A stretch of 64,000 bases of DNA, from contig CM039502.1 in the NCBI GenBank assembly GCA_022432975.1, forward strand, positions 69,527,318-69,591,317, written 5' to 3'. Positions 1 to 10,856 of the stretch are shown here, one piece after another. The position numbers were made by a program, and so were the translations under genes. Numbering within the stretch: position 1 is the stretch's first letter; each line of letters opens with the position of its first letter. Under the pieces are notes generated by a model. That model was not told the origin of the DNA and did not search any database. It worked only from the letters and a program-made list of their open reading frames with translations. Origin of the DNA: Begonia masoniana (Eukaryota; Streptophyta; Magnoliopsida; Cucurbitales; Begoniaceae).

Positions 1-275
1 AAAAATATTTGAAATCCTCAAATCAATTCAAAAATCAAAATCTAATCTACAATTTGAATCCTAAAATCCCTAATATTCACATTGATATCGATTCTATTCA
101 GCAATTGGATGATCTTAGTCTGAAAATCATCTAAATTCAGATGAACATTGGATTTACACCACCCTAACCACTAACAAACAGAGAATATCTCTAGAAATCT
201 GATTAGGGATCGGATTTACCAGCTACAAATCCGTTTGAGCTCGGATTTTTGGGGAAGTTGGTTCAGAATCCCTCC

Positions 276-282
276 TATAAAT
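276..282 (+). promoter_or_regulatory. TATA-like box in the degraded LTR
   Basis: TATAAAT stands in AT-rich DNA about 30 bases before a purine-rich leader-like segment. This suits an LTR U3/R junction. No transcript evidence is available. Confidence 0.3.
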
Positions 283-469
283 GTAGGTTCTTGGGAGAAG
301 AGAAACTCACACCAAAATCACTCGATTTCTTCAAAAAGAAGAAATTACCTCTGTCTCTGACGCGGCAAATCTCCTCCAACGAGAAGGAACTCCTCGGCTG
401 AAAGCTCCGACGAAACCCTCTCGTCCTCCATCGATGACCACCTATGGAGTAAGTCTCCCTTTCTGAAAT

Positions 470-2890
470 TGTGACGACCCCCGACCCGATCGGGGTCCGA
501 GGAGCCATCACTCCGGGACATTCAAAACGGGGACTATTTTTTTTTTTTTTTGATAAACAGACTAAACCTTTAAAACAAACCCTTAAAACTTTACAGAGAG
601 AGAAAACATTCTCCGGATTTAAAAGTAAAACAGGAAAACAGTTAAAATGGGACTACAGAATGAATGGCAGAAGAAATCAGAATACTTTGAACGTTTAACT
701 AAAAGGCTGGATGGACGACAGGCATGCAGAGGACAATGTGATAAGATACATGCAGTGAACATAAATGAGAAATATAAACTGGAAGGCATATTGGAAGAAA
801 GGCTACAGTGAATAACGGAATCGGGTGATCTAGGGCAGAGAAAGTAAATAAACTGGGGCGGAAGAAGTAGGCAGATGACGTCAGGCGGAAGATGTAGTGA
901 ACTGGGAGGAAGATGTGGGCAGATAGCGTCAGGCGGAAGATGTAGCCAAATTGGGCAGAAAATGTGGGCAGATGACGTCAAGCGGAAGATGTGAATTACA
1001 GCAGAAGTGGACTGTTCACCGGTAGAAGTGAACTACAGGAAAAAGTTTACTGTTCACCAGTAAAAGTGAACTACAGACAAAAGTTTACTGTTCACCGGTA
1101 GAAATGAACTACAGGCAAAATTTTACTGTTCACCGGCAGAAGTGAACTTGGCAGAAGATGTGGATGGATGACGTCAGGTGGTAGAAGCAATTTTAAAGGC
1201 AGCGGTGGATGTGATTTTAAAGGCAGAATTGGCAACATTTAAGAAGAAGACATGTAAACAGGGAGCATAAAACAGAAGGCATAAAAGTTTCAGACCCTCC
1301 GAACCCGATTCAAAACAAAGTTGTAAAACATGCTTTACAAATAACAGAGACTCAAGAAAACAAACTGCATGGATAGCTCTAAAATTCGAGACCATCCATG
1401 CACAACCTAAAAAGGGAGAACTCAAGCAGTTCCAGAATGTTTTCAAAACATATAGACAACTGTCAATTATTGAGGTTTAAAAAATTAGACACTAAACCTA
1501 TACGTTATCCAAATTTCTAACAGAATCCCAACAGAGTTTTAAAAACAAAAACACCAGAAACTCAGTAGAGTTTACAGACATGAACCTTACTTTAAAAACT
1601 TAAACCTCGGGACGGAAATATGTCTGGCTGCAGCAACCAATCCCCCGCAAGCTCGTGCCACCAACCACCTACTCCACGGCCTGAGGCACAAAGTTCTCAT
1701 CCACGGGATCCGTACCTACAACAGGGAGTTCACCTATGAGTCTAAAACTCAGTAAGAACATGAGTAAAAATGCAGTGATGCATATGCTATGCAAGAACTT
1801 TCAGAATACAGTGACAGTACATTACATTACGTTTCACTGGCAGAGGGGTATAAGTGGGGCTTATAGGGGAACTGGCAAGTGCACTACCAGGCACATAACA
1901 GATATACAGAATGGAACAGAACAGTAGGTCTCCGTCCCACACTTAACCGATACATTACATTCATATTTTTATCTTTCTTAACTTCAAAACGTGTACAAAA
2001 AACATTTTGCAAGAGCTTTCGAAAAACGTGTATGCATGGACGTTTACAAGACTCCAACTTGAAATAGCAGACAACAGAAAATAAAACGGCAGAACATGAA
2101 GAGAAATACAGAAAACTCAGAACAAAACTCTAACTTATCTACCCAAAACAACCCGACAGAAGTAAAACCTAGTATCTCCGTGTTGTAGGGCCTTAAGGGC
2201 TGATCTACACACATGAACTTACCTGTGTCCGAAAAGTAGCAAGCTTTGCTCGTGAAACCACGGTGATGCACGAACCTATGACGCGAACGAAAAGGGAAAT
2301 TAACAAAGCTGCAAATGCTAACTAATAACTTAGTAGAATATGCTTCAGACTCCATTTAAACCTTCAGAAAACCAACCAACGTGTTTTCATCCAAAAACAG
2401 TGAGTTCACTCCAAAAAATTTTAACCTTAAACTTTAACAAAACTCACATTTTTAACTTGTCCAAACACGTTACCTTTAGTAGATGATTACCTTCACTGAA
2501 GAAAGCGGAAGAAAGGAAGTTTTTGGAAAGGTTGCAGTTGCCTGGAAGAGAGAAAACATAGGGGAGTGGAAAGAAGCAGGGGAGAAATGAGGGTTTCACG
2601 TAGAAGGAAAGAGAAGAAGAACATGGCTTCTTCAACAAGTTGCCAAGTGTCAAGCAACCATAGGCTATCCCCCACCAACCTTAATTCCTTTCCAACATAC
2701 CCCCTCCATGCATTTCTAACTATTGATTTTTAACTAAATTACTATTTAGTCCCTCCAACCGGTTTTACGAATTACCCACATTCAATGAATCCATCGGTAA
2801 ACTCATAAAACATACATTGTATAAATATTCCCATTAATTCCGTTTAATATTTCAATGAATATTTACATGGCAAAATTGTCGGGTGTTACA
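470..2890 (-). mobile_element. Solo LTR A1, family A
   Basis: Read on the plus strand it runs from TGTGACGACCCCCGACCCG to CGGGTGTTACA. It is flanked by the 5-bp duplication GAAAT (465-469 and 2891-2895), with no internal domain, so it is a solo LTR left by recombination between the two LTRs of an element. Leader arms are CCTACAACAGGGAG at 1715-1728 and CTCCGTGTTGTAGG at 2176-2189, complementary at 13 of 14 positions. Short repeats near 845-1150 carry TGACGTCA and GTTCACCGG-type motifs. Confidence 0.9.
845..1150. repeat. Short-unit repeats in solo LTR A1
   Basis: Imperfect repeats of GGCGGAAGATGT with GATGACGTCA occupy 845-1000. A second set of roughly 55-base units with TACTGTTCACCGGTAGAA and GTGAAC follows at 1010-1140. 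These sit where the 68-bp array sits in solo LTR E of the same family, so they look like the unexpanded state. Confidence 0.6.
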
Positions 2891-4391
2891 GAAATGCTCT
2901 CCCTCATTCTCTGATACTCTCTCTGTCTCACACTCACTTCTCTTTTCTCTCGGCAGAATCCATCGCGAAGAAGAAGGAGCATGGTTTTGTTTTAAAAACC
3001 TGAACCAGCCAGCGAACCGAATCGTTTCACTTAAGACAACTTTGGACCAACCGTGAACCAACACGGTACTGTTCCCGACCCGGTACTGTTCACGACCGAC
3101 CCGTACTATTCACGACCCGACCTGTACTGTTCATCAACCCGACCTGACACTATTCACCCGAACCGGATTCGAATCGAATTTCGACCTGAATCAATCCGAA
3201 CAGATCGAAAATTTAACTGATAAGAAATTTCTGGCCAAATTCTTCTAAAGTTGGAATAATTTAAGTAGGATATTAATATCAAATATTTTAATTGAGCAGG
3301 TTATTATTTCAGAATTTTTGAAATATCCCGATATACATATATTGCTCGGAATTCAAGTAAGTGCAAATACAATGTTTTGCAACGTTTTGTCTACGGCCCT
3401 ACATCACAGGATATATGTTATTTTCTTTATTACAGTTTTATTTTATCACAGGTTGAGTACATATGTTAGAGTATCAATATAGAATTGTTTAAAAGATAAA
3501 ATGGGTAGGATATTTGCATGTGTATGAAAATGATGGAATTGACGAAAAAGGTGATAGCAAAATCCTGAACGACAGTGAGATGGTGAGCTTGAACATATGT
3601 ATTGACGTGACAGCAAAAGCCTGAACGTTAAAAGTAAAAGTAAAAGATGGCGAAGCCTGAACGACAATGAGATGGCTAAATCTTAAAAGAAGGTTGACTT
3701 TTTAACCAATATACAACTGTTAACAGGATTTGGTAAAAGTAAAAGTTTTACAATTTGCACGTATTTCCACTTACTGAGTTATCTCATAGTTTTTAATTTA
3801 TGATGTAGGTGAATTTTTATATGAGGAAGAACTAACTGCGATTGAGAACCCTCCAGTGGCAAGCGAGCATACAGAAGAAGAAGAAGATATTATTGAGTTT
3901 GAAGAAAATGATTTAAATTAGTATGCTTTAGTTTTTCAAACAATATTTAAAATTTTATTTCAATCTAAGATTTTGAATAATTATGTTGAATTTGATTGTT
4001 AAATAAGGTTTTATAAAATTTGTTTTAAATATGCAATTATTTCAAGGTTCCGACAAATTTATTTATACTCTTATAAAGCTTCCACACATTTAAAAATTTT
4101 CAGTTATTATTATGTTTTTAATTTTACGAAAATAAAATTTTAATGCTCGATTTTTAAATCAATTTTGGGGAAAATTTTAGGGTTTCAAATTGGAGATTTT
4201 TAAATCGGGACGTTACACCTCCCGAGTTTTTTTTTTTTTTTTTTTTTCACTAATTGGTGGAGATAATTAAAGTACCTTGAATTATGACACTTTCCTTGAT
4301 ACTGTATTCATTCATCCATATATATGATGCTCTAAAGACCAAATAATATATTGAGTGGTTTATCTTATAGAAATAAATGGAAAAATAGCCA

Positions 4392-4392
<1 letters not shown>

Positions 4393-4431
<39 letters not shown>
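4393..4431. repeat. TA dinucleotide microsatellite
   Basis: About 19 uninterrupted TA units. The short frames crossing it on both strands (runs of I-Y) are products of the repeat, not genes. Confidence 0.95.
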
Positions 4432-4434
<3 letters not shown>

Positions 4435-4508
4435 ATTGTCTGCCTTTATTGATTCCAACATTACCGTCGGTGGCCATTTTGTCCATTTATTTCTATACAT
4501 ATTACATG

Positions 4509-4553
4509 TTCATTTTATAATATGTGCAAAATTTGCACATATTATAAAATGAA
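4509..4553. repeat. Perfect 22-bp inverted repeat with a one-base spacer
   Basis: The left arm, 4509-4530, ends in TATGTGCAAA and is exactly complementary to the right arm at 4532-4553, which begins TTTGCACATA; one A separates them. The complementarity fades just outside (ACATG against ACGTA-type flanks). It could be a foldback or MITE remnant, or simply a palindrome. No flanking duplication was found. Confidence 0.85.
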
Positions 4554-5677
4554 TACGTTCACACGCCATAGTAATGTCAATTATTATTCTTTTACCAGCA
4601 GTATCAATTTCTTTATAAAATGACATGAATTTAGAAAATAAATAAACTGATAAAAACAAGTTATTGAAATTCTTGATTGATGTTGTTTTACTAATTACAG
4701 ATAAACGATTAAAGACATAACTTACAAAGAAATATCTATATTTACCTATGATGCGTACTAGGGTTTCTCTACCAAACAAATCAGTGACATGCTGCAATTA
4801 AACAGATTGATCAGGATCTAAAACAATAACAATGCTCATAGTAGTAGGAGATGTAATTAGGCTTTAAATCATTCAACTTACAATAAATTTTTTTCAACGA
4901 GCTCGTTAAGCTCGGTAACTTTGACTTTTTCAGGCTCGGCTCGTTTATCATATCTAATTATGATAGAAACAAGATAATATATGATTATCGAGTGAAAACC
5001 ATGAATTTATGTAAGAAGTGAATACACATGCATAATGTGTGTAACCTAAATTTAGAACCGGAATTTATGCTTTGTTATTATTTTATTCACATAGTAATTA
5101 ACAAATTTTATATTTCTAATCAATAGTCGTAAGAGACACTTAGATAATTACAGTTAACTCACTCAACTCACTGATCCGGTTAATTAGTTGGAAAAGGTGA
5201 GAATGTAATTAAGTGGATTGCAAATAATTGTAGTTCTAACTTTTAATTATTTAAAACTAAATAATTTTTAATTTACTATTTTTATTTTATTAGTTTAATC
5301 AATAATAACATTTATTGTTTAGGTAAATTAAAATTAAATTGATAATTAGAATTTTAATAGTATTAATTCCTTGAGGTTCAACATCATTTTTCAATCGCTT
5401 TGTCGATTTCCAGCTAAGAGAAGCATGAAATCTGACCCCACTCGTCGATTTTCACCTCCAATTGACGCTACAACTAGCATAAACACCAAATCTATGAAAA
5501 TAACATAAAATGAACCAACAATTTCGAGTTTCTAACGTCAAAATTCCAAATCGACATTAACGAAACGGGTTAGAAATTGACATACCTTTAGGGATTGAAG
5601 CTAAGACTTGAAGAAAAAATTATCGGCCCTACGAATCGTGAGGCCAAATGCCGAAACCTTCCCTCTCCCTCTCTTTC

Positions 5678-8356
5678 TGTGACGACCCCAACCCGATCAG
5701 GGCCGAGAGCCATCACTCCGGACATTTAAAAGAAAACGGGACATATTTTTTTTGAACTTTTAAAACGTTTTGAACTTTACACGGAGAAAACTCTCACTAG
5801 AATTGAAAACTGTAAGGCAATTTAAAAAAAAAATCAGGTTACATGAATAAATAACAGAAGAAGACAGGAAGACAGAAATAAAAATAGACTTTGGATGTTT
5901 AAAATAGCAGGCAGAGTTTGGACGTTTAAAACAACAGGCCAAATGGACTTTGAAAATAGAAGGAAAGAACAAATGAACAGAACACAACAGAAAAGAATAA
6001 GAACATAAAAATTGTGGACGTTTAAAATAGCAAGGGATTTTGACATTTGAACGTAAAAACTTTTGCCCTCTTTTAAAACTCTTAAACCTGAAGACGTGAA
6101 GACAGGAAAAACATGAAACAGAGATGGACGACTGGAGTGAATAAGCAGAATAAAACATGAAATAAAAATGGGAAAACATAAACTGGAAGACATACTGTGG
6201 AAGGCTACAGTAGCCGTGGACAATCGGGAGCTGCGAACAATCACACAGAAGATAGAATCTGTGGACGTTTGCACTAAAAGACAAAAACAGTGGACCCAGG
6301 AGTCCATGGACGTTTGCACTAAAAGTCAAAAACAGTGGACACAGGAGTCCGTGGATGTTTGCACTAAAAGACAAAAATAGTATACACAGGAGTCCATGGA
6401 CGTTTGCACTAAAAGACAAAAATAGTGGACACAGGAGTCCGTGGACGTTTAAAATCAAAGACAGACTTTGGACTTTTAAAATAACAGGCAGACTCTCGGC
6501 GACGTTATCGTGGACGATAACTTTGAACGATAACACATAGCCGAATAAAAGAACAGAAACCGAAGGTAAAATGGACCATTCTTTTGAAGGCAGAATGGAC
6601 GTGGACGACTGTTTTACAGAAGAGAATGACAACTGTTTTACTGAAGGCGTGGACGACTAACACTTAGCCAAATACTTAAAAACTCGAAAGACAGAAACTG
6701 AAAGACATAAAAACAGAAGGCATGGATGACTATTTTCAAAGGCAATGTGGACGTTTAAAAATAACAGGCAGACTTTGGACTTTTAAAACCCGATTCAAAA
6801 CATAATTTTGGACATCAGAAAACATGACAGAAGTTTAAGAAATCAAACTGCATGGATAGCTCTAAAACTAGAAATAATCCATGCACAACCTAAAAAAGGA
6901 AAACTCCAAGCAGTTCCAGAATATTTCAAAATGTATATTCAATTGTCAAATACAGAGGTTTAAGAACTTAAACATCAAAACCTATACATTATCAAAATTT
7001 TCAACAGAATCCCAACAGAGTTTTAAAACATCAACTCAAATTTTGTACATCGGTTTTAATATTTCAAAAACTGTACAGGACTGAACATAACTTTCAAAAA
7101 TATATTTTTCACAGGAATAACCTTTGTCTGACTGCAGCAACCAATCCCCGCGAGCTCGATCCACCAACTACATCAACTCATCAGCTTGAGGCACAAAGTC
7201 CTCGTCTGGGGGATCCGTACCTACAACAGGGAGTTCAACTATGAGCCTAGAGCTCAGTAAGGACATGAAATGCGGTGATGCGTATGCTGTGCATGAACAT
7301 TTTCAAATACATGAACATTATATTACTTTACATTACGTTCACTGGACAGGAATGTATAAGTGGGAAGAAGAGCTGGCGCAACAGGAGTACATGCCACAAC
7401 AGGACATAACAGGAGTACATGACAGGATGTCAGTCCTCGTCCACACTTAACCATACATTACATTACAGGTTTTATCTTTCTTAACTTCAAATCCGGTGCT
7501 GAAAACATTTATGGGGTTTTCCAGAAAACGTGTATGCATGAACAGGTATAATACTTAAACTCAACATATACAGGTGACAGAATAAAAACAACAGGAAACA
7601 GAACACAAAGAACACGTTTAACTTAAAGCATAACTTACGACCTAACAACCCGAACCGAAAACCTAGTACCTCCATGCTGTAGGGCCTTAAGGGCCAACTT
7701 ATACGCATGAACTTACCTGTTATCTGAAACGCAGTAAGCTTTGTTCATGAAACTTCGGTGATGCATGAACATATGACGTGCATGAAAAGAAAAATTAACA
7801 GAGCTGCAAATGCTAACTAATAACTTAGTAGAATATGCTTCAAACTCCATTCAAACCTTTAGAAAACAAACCAACGTGTTTTCATACAAAAACAGTGAGT
7901 TTTCTCCAAAATGCCTTAACCCTAAACTTCAACAAAACTCACAAATAAATAACCTGAACTCTTTAACTATCCTAGATGATTACATTAGGCAGAGAAACTG
8001 AGGAGATCGAAGGAGCTTCGATGGAAGTTTGTCGTCTGGAAGAGAGAAAACAGAGAGGAGGATGAAAATGAAGGTTTACGTAGAAAAGAAGACAATAGGT
8101 AGGTTTCTCAATAAGTTATGGACATTTGACAACCATCCATTGGCTCCCACCCACCTACCTTAATTCCTTCCCAATTTACCGCTCCATGCATTTCTAACTA
8201 AAATATTATTTAGTTAATCGATTCGGTCTCACGAATCACCCTCGTTCGATCAAACGTGTCGATAATTTCATTAAAAACAGTCATTACATTAATATCCGAG
8301 TAATTCCGCTTAATTATTCGAGGAATAATTACATAGGCAAAATGCCGGGTGTTACA
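5678..8356 (-). repeat. 3' LTR of the large family A element
   Basis: Read on the plus strand it runs from TGTGACGACCCCAACCCG to GCCGGGTGTTACA, 2,679 bases, close to the 5' copy once that copy's insertion is removed (about 2,670). The leader arms are CCTACAACAGGGAG (7220-7233) and CTCCATGCTGTAGG (7670-7683), complementary at 12 of 14 positions. A 45-bp tandem repeat lies near its 3' end in the element's sense. Confidence 0.9.
6262..6450. repeat. 45-bp tandem repeat in the family A 3' LTR, about four copies
   Basis: Units begin TGGACGTTTGCACTAAAAG at 6262, 6307, 6352 and 6397, then decay. The same block is at 18240-18440 in the 5' LTR. On the minus strand it stays open and forms part of a 290-codon frame (6632 to 5760), which I regard as a by-product of a unit length divisible by three. 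Confidence 0.85.
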
Positions 8357-8369
8357 TCCCACCCACCTT
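8357..8369 (-). promoter_or_regulatory. Polypurine tract of the large family A element
   Basis: On the minus strand AAGGTGGGTGGGA directly abuts the start of the 3' LTR. This is the usual place and composition for the plus-strand primer of Ty3/gypsy elements. A PPT has the same position at 27762-27773 in the family C element. Confidence 0.8.
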
Positions 8370-8396
8370 AACAAAAATTTTGTCCCCAAAATTTAC

Positions 8397-9116
8397 TTAA
8401 GCGAATAGCTCCGGATATTTGGCCCTAACGTCCTGTTGTCTTTCCCAAGTGGCTTTCTCCACATTATGATTGTGCCATAAAACTTTCACCAGTGGGACCA
8501 CCTTGTTGCACAATACCTTGAGTGAAGTATCCAAAATCTGTATTGGCCTTCCTTCATATGTCAGTGTCGGCATGATATCAAAGCCCACCTGTTTCACGAT
8601 TTGAGTTGGATCTCGAACACACTTTCTCAGCATCAAAACATGAAAGACGTTGTGAACTCCATCCATTGACGCTGGCAGATGTAGTCTGTAAGCCATGCTT
8701 CCTACTCGTTTCAAGATGGGAAAAGGTCTAATGAACAGTGGGCTGAGCTTTCCTTTCTTACCGAACCTCATTACGCCCTTGAAAGGCGTCACTTTCAAGA
8801 ATACTTCATCGCCCTCAGCAAACTCTAAGTCTCTTCTCCTATGCTCCGCGTAACTCTTCTAGCGACTCTGAGCAATTTTTATTCGTTGTTTGATAGCAGC
8901 AATCACCTCAGACATCTGCTGTAATAACTCAGGGCCGATAAGCTTGGCTGCTCCGACTTCATCCCAACACAATAGGGATCTACACTTCCTGCCGTAAAGA
9001 GCTTCATATGGAGCCATGTCGATCGTAGCCTTGTAGCTATTGTTGTAAGCGAACTCCATAAGCGGTAGATATCTACTGCAAGGAGCATGAAATTTCAGCA
9101 CGCACGACCTTAACAT
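8397..9116 (-). pseudogene. Integrase C-terminus and chromodomain, family A element (broken)
   Basis: Translated on the minus strand, this begins within integrase just after the core, runs through a GPF-type segment (PFPILKRVGSMAYRL), and ends in a chromodomain-like tail with VLWHNHN and ATWERQQDV before the stop at 8397. In this family the chromodomain is thought to guide integration to particular chromatin. The frame is cut by an in-frame TAG at 8856-8858 after AQSR, and by one at 9126-9128 upstream. The domain tail is intact and close to that of the family C element. Confidence 0.85.
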
Positions 9117-9128
9117 ATCCTCCAGTAT

Positions 9129-10462
9129 CTAGATCATTCTCTCCGATTGTCTGTCAGTCTGTGGATGAAAGGCTGTGTTGAAGTTTAACTTGGTACCCAA
9201 GGAGTGTTGCAAGCTTTTCCAGAACCTCGACGTGAATCTAGGGTCCCGGTAAGATACAATTGATACTGGCACCCCATGCAACTTGATGATCTCGCTAATG
9301 TATAGCCCTGCATACTGATCCATGGAGAACGTCGTCTTCACAGGTAGAAAATGGGCCGACTTCGTCAATTTGTCTACTATGACCCATATGCTATTATGGC
9401 CCTTAGCCGTCCTCAGTAGGCCAACAACGAAGTCCATAGTTATATTCTCCCACTTCCATTCAGGGATCGGAAGAGGCTGAAGCGTTCCACCTGGTCGTTG
9501 ATGTTCAGCTTTGACTTGTTGACATATCATGCAAGACTCCACATACTTGGCTACTTTATTCTTCATATTTGGCCACCAGAAGTGAAGTTTCAAGTTCTGA
9601 TACATCTTCGTGCTTCCAGGATGCACAGAGAAAGAAGACAAGTGGGCTTCCGATAAAATGTCCCTTCGCAACTCTTCATCTCTCGGAACGTACCACCTAT
9701 CTTTGAACCTCAGAATACCATCTCCCGAATAACTGAAATTGGAAGAGGCCATAGGTAACATGCTTACTATATCAGCCATTTCATTTGAATTGGTCTTCTG
9801 GGCTTCTTTAATTTGGTCTAGGATGGTGGGTCGTAGTGTCAAGTCCGCTAGCATGGCCGATAGCCCAGAAACTATCTCCATATTGAACTTCTGAATCTCT
9901 GTCCTCAAAGGCATTGATACGGCCGACATAGCTGGTTGTATAGTAGCTGGCATCCTACTCAATGCATCGGCTAACACGTTAGCTTTCCCCGGGTGGTATT
10001 TAATCTCAACATCGTAATCTTTCACAAATTCTAACCACCGCCTTTGTCTCATGTTTAACTCTTTCTGGGTAAATGTGTACTTCAAGCTTTTGTGATCTGA
10101 AAACATCTCACATGATTGCCCATACAAGTGGTGTCTCCATACCTTCAGTGCATAAACAACTGCCGCTAACTCCAGATTGTGAGTAAGGTAGTTTTGCTCA
10201 TGACTCTTCAATTGTCTGGATGCGTATGCCACCACTTTCCCTTCTTGCATTAATACATATCCCAAACCAACCTTGAACGCATCACAGTATACACTAAATT
10301 TGCCGTCTTCAACTGGCAATACTAACAAAGGAGCAGTGGTCAACTTCTGTTTAAGTGTCTGAAAACTCACTTCACAAGCTTCAGACCACTTGTACTTGGT
10401 ATCCTTCCTCGTTAAGCTGGTCATAGGCTTCGCTATCACAGAAAATCCCTTGATAAACTTTC
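9129..10462 (-). pseudogene. Reverse transcriptase end, RNase H and integrase core, family A element (broken)
   Basis: This is the longest open piece of the dead pol, about 440 codons on the minus strand. It begins where solo LTR B interrupts the thumb of reverse transcriptase. RNase H follows (YCDAFKVGLG; LELAAVVYALK; ALSRMP at its end), then the integrase zinc-binding segment ([22 protein letters not shown]) and the catalytic core (ITMDFVVG with the first Asp; FHPQTDRQSER with the Glu). A change near the second Asp reads VSYRDPRF where the family C copy has VSDRDSRF, so the second catalytic Asp appears lost. The next stop is at 9126-9128. Confidence 0.9.
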
Positions 10463-10718
10463 TGTCACGACCCTAATACTGTACCCATATTTCCCGTACT
10501 ATTTTTTTTTTTCCAATAATTACTTTAAATAAACTCTAAGAAAAAACTAAACCGAAATCGAAACCAGAATCGAAATCGGAATTTAAATCTAACCTTTAAA
10601 ACACTTAAACAATTAAAACTATTTAATTAAAACTATTTATAAAAACAATCCTTTTTATTTAATCTTCTTTTATTTTTCTTTTATTTTCATTCGGGTACTA
10701 TTCACGTGAACAGTAAGT

Positions 10719-10738
10719 TACTGTTCACGTGAACAGTA
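10719..10738. promoter_or_regulatory. Perfect 20-bp palindrome with a CACGTG core
   Basis: TACTGTTCACGTGAACAGTA equals its own reverse complement. Partial copies lie beside it (TATTCACGTGAACAGTA just before; CTGTTCAAGTGAACAG after). CACGTG is the core of plant G-boxes bound by bZIP and bHLH factors. Binding here is only inferred. Confidence 0.6.
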
Positions 10739-10856
10739 CACTACTGTTCACCACTGTTCAAGTGAACAGTGCACTTGGCACCAAATTGCTGCAATGTGCA
10801 ACGACTGATCGCTGCACATTGCAACGACTGATCGCTGCAATTGCAGCGATCACAGC

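Larger units (their letters stand above)
1..4216 (+). mobile_element. Old degraded LTR, left end outside the window, split by solo LTR A1
   Basis: The stretch has the order of landmarks seen in the better LTRs here: a TATA-like box (276-282), an exon-like segment with a donor-like GTAAG just before 470, a CCTACATCACAGG arm at 3398-3410, a TGATGTAGG arm ending at 3809, and a terminal GGGACGTTACA ending at 4216, as in solo LTR D. A repeat of GGTACTGTTCACGACC-like units lies at 3060-3150. The left terminus is not in view, so no target duplication can be checked, and the arms pair over only about 9 bases. The call rests on layout, not on an alignment. Confidence 0.4.
4217..5672. other. AT-rich spacer, no gene seen
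   Basis: The stretch starts with a poly-T run near 4225-4247 and holds a TA microsatellite and a perfect hairpin (listed separately). No open frame resembles a known protein and no LTR termini were found. It is the target DNA into which the large family A element inserted. Confidence 0.6.

Noticed and set aside
1..470. 5' exon of a host gene (TATA box, leader, GTAAGT)
   Set aside because: The same order of TATA-like box, leader and donor is seen in the LTRs, and 3398-4216 supplies the rest of an LTR layout. No protein-like exon follows.
4250..4552. Small proteins across the TA microsatellite and hairpin
   Set aside because: Frames on both strands are I-Y runs from the TA repeat, and the shared FIICA(K/N)FAHIIK ends come from the palindrome being read from both sides.
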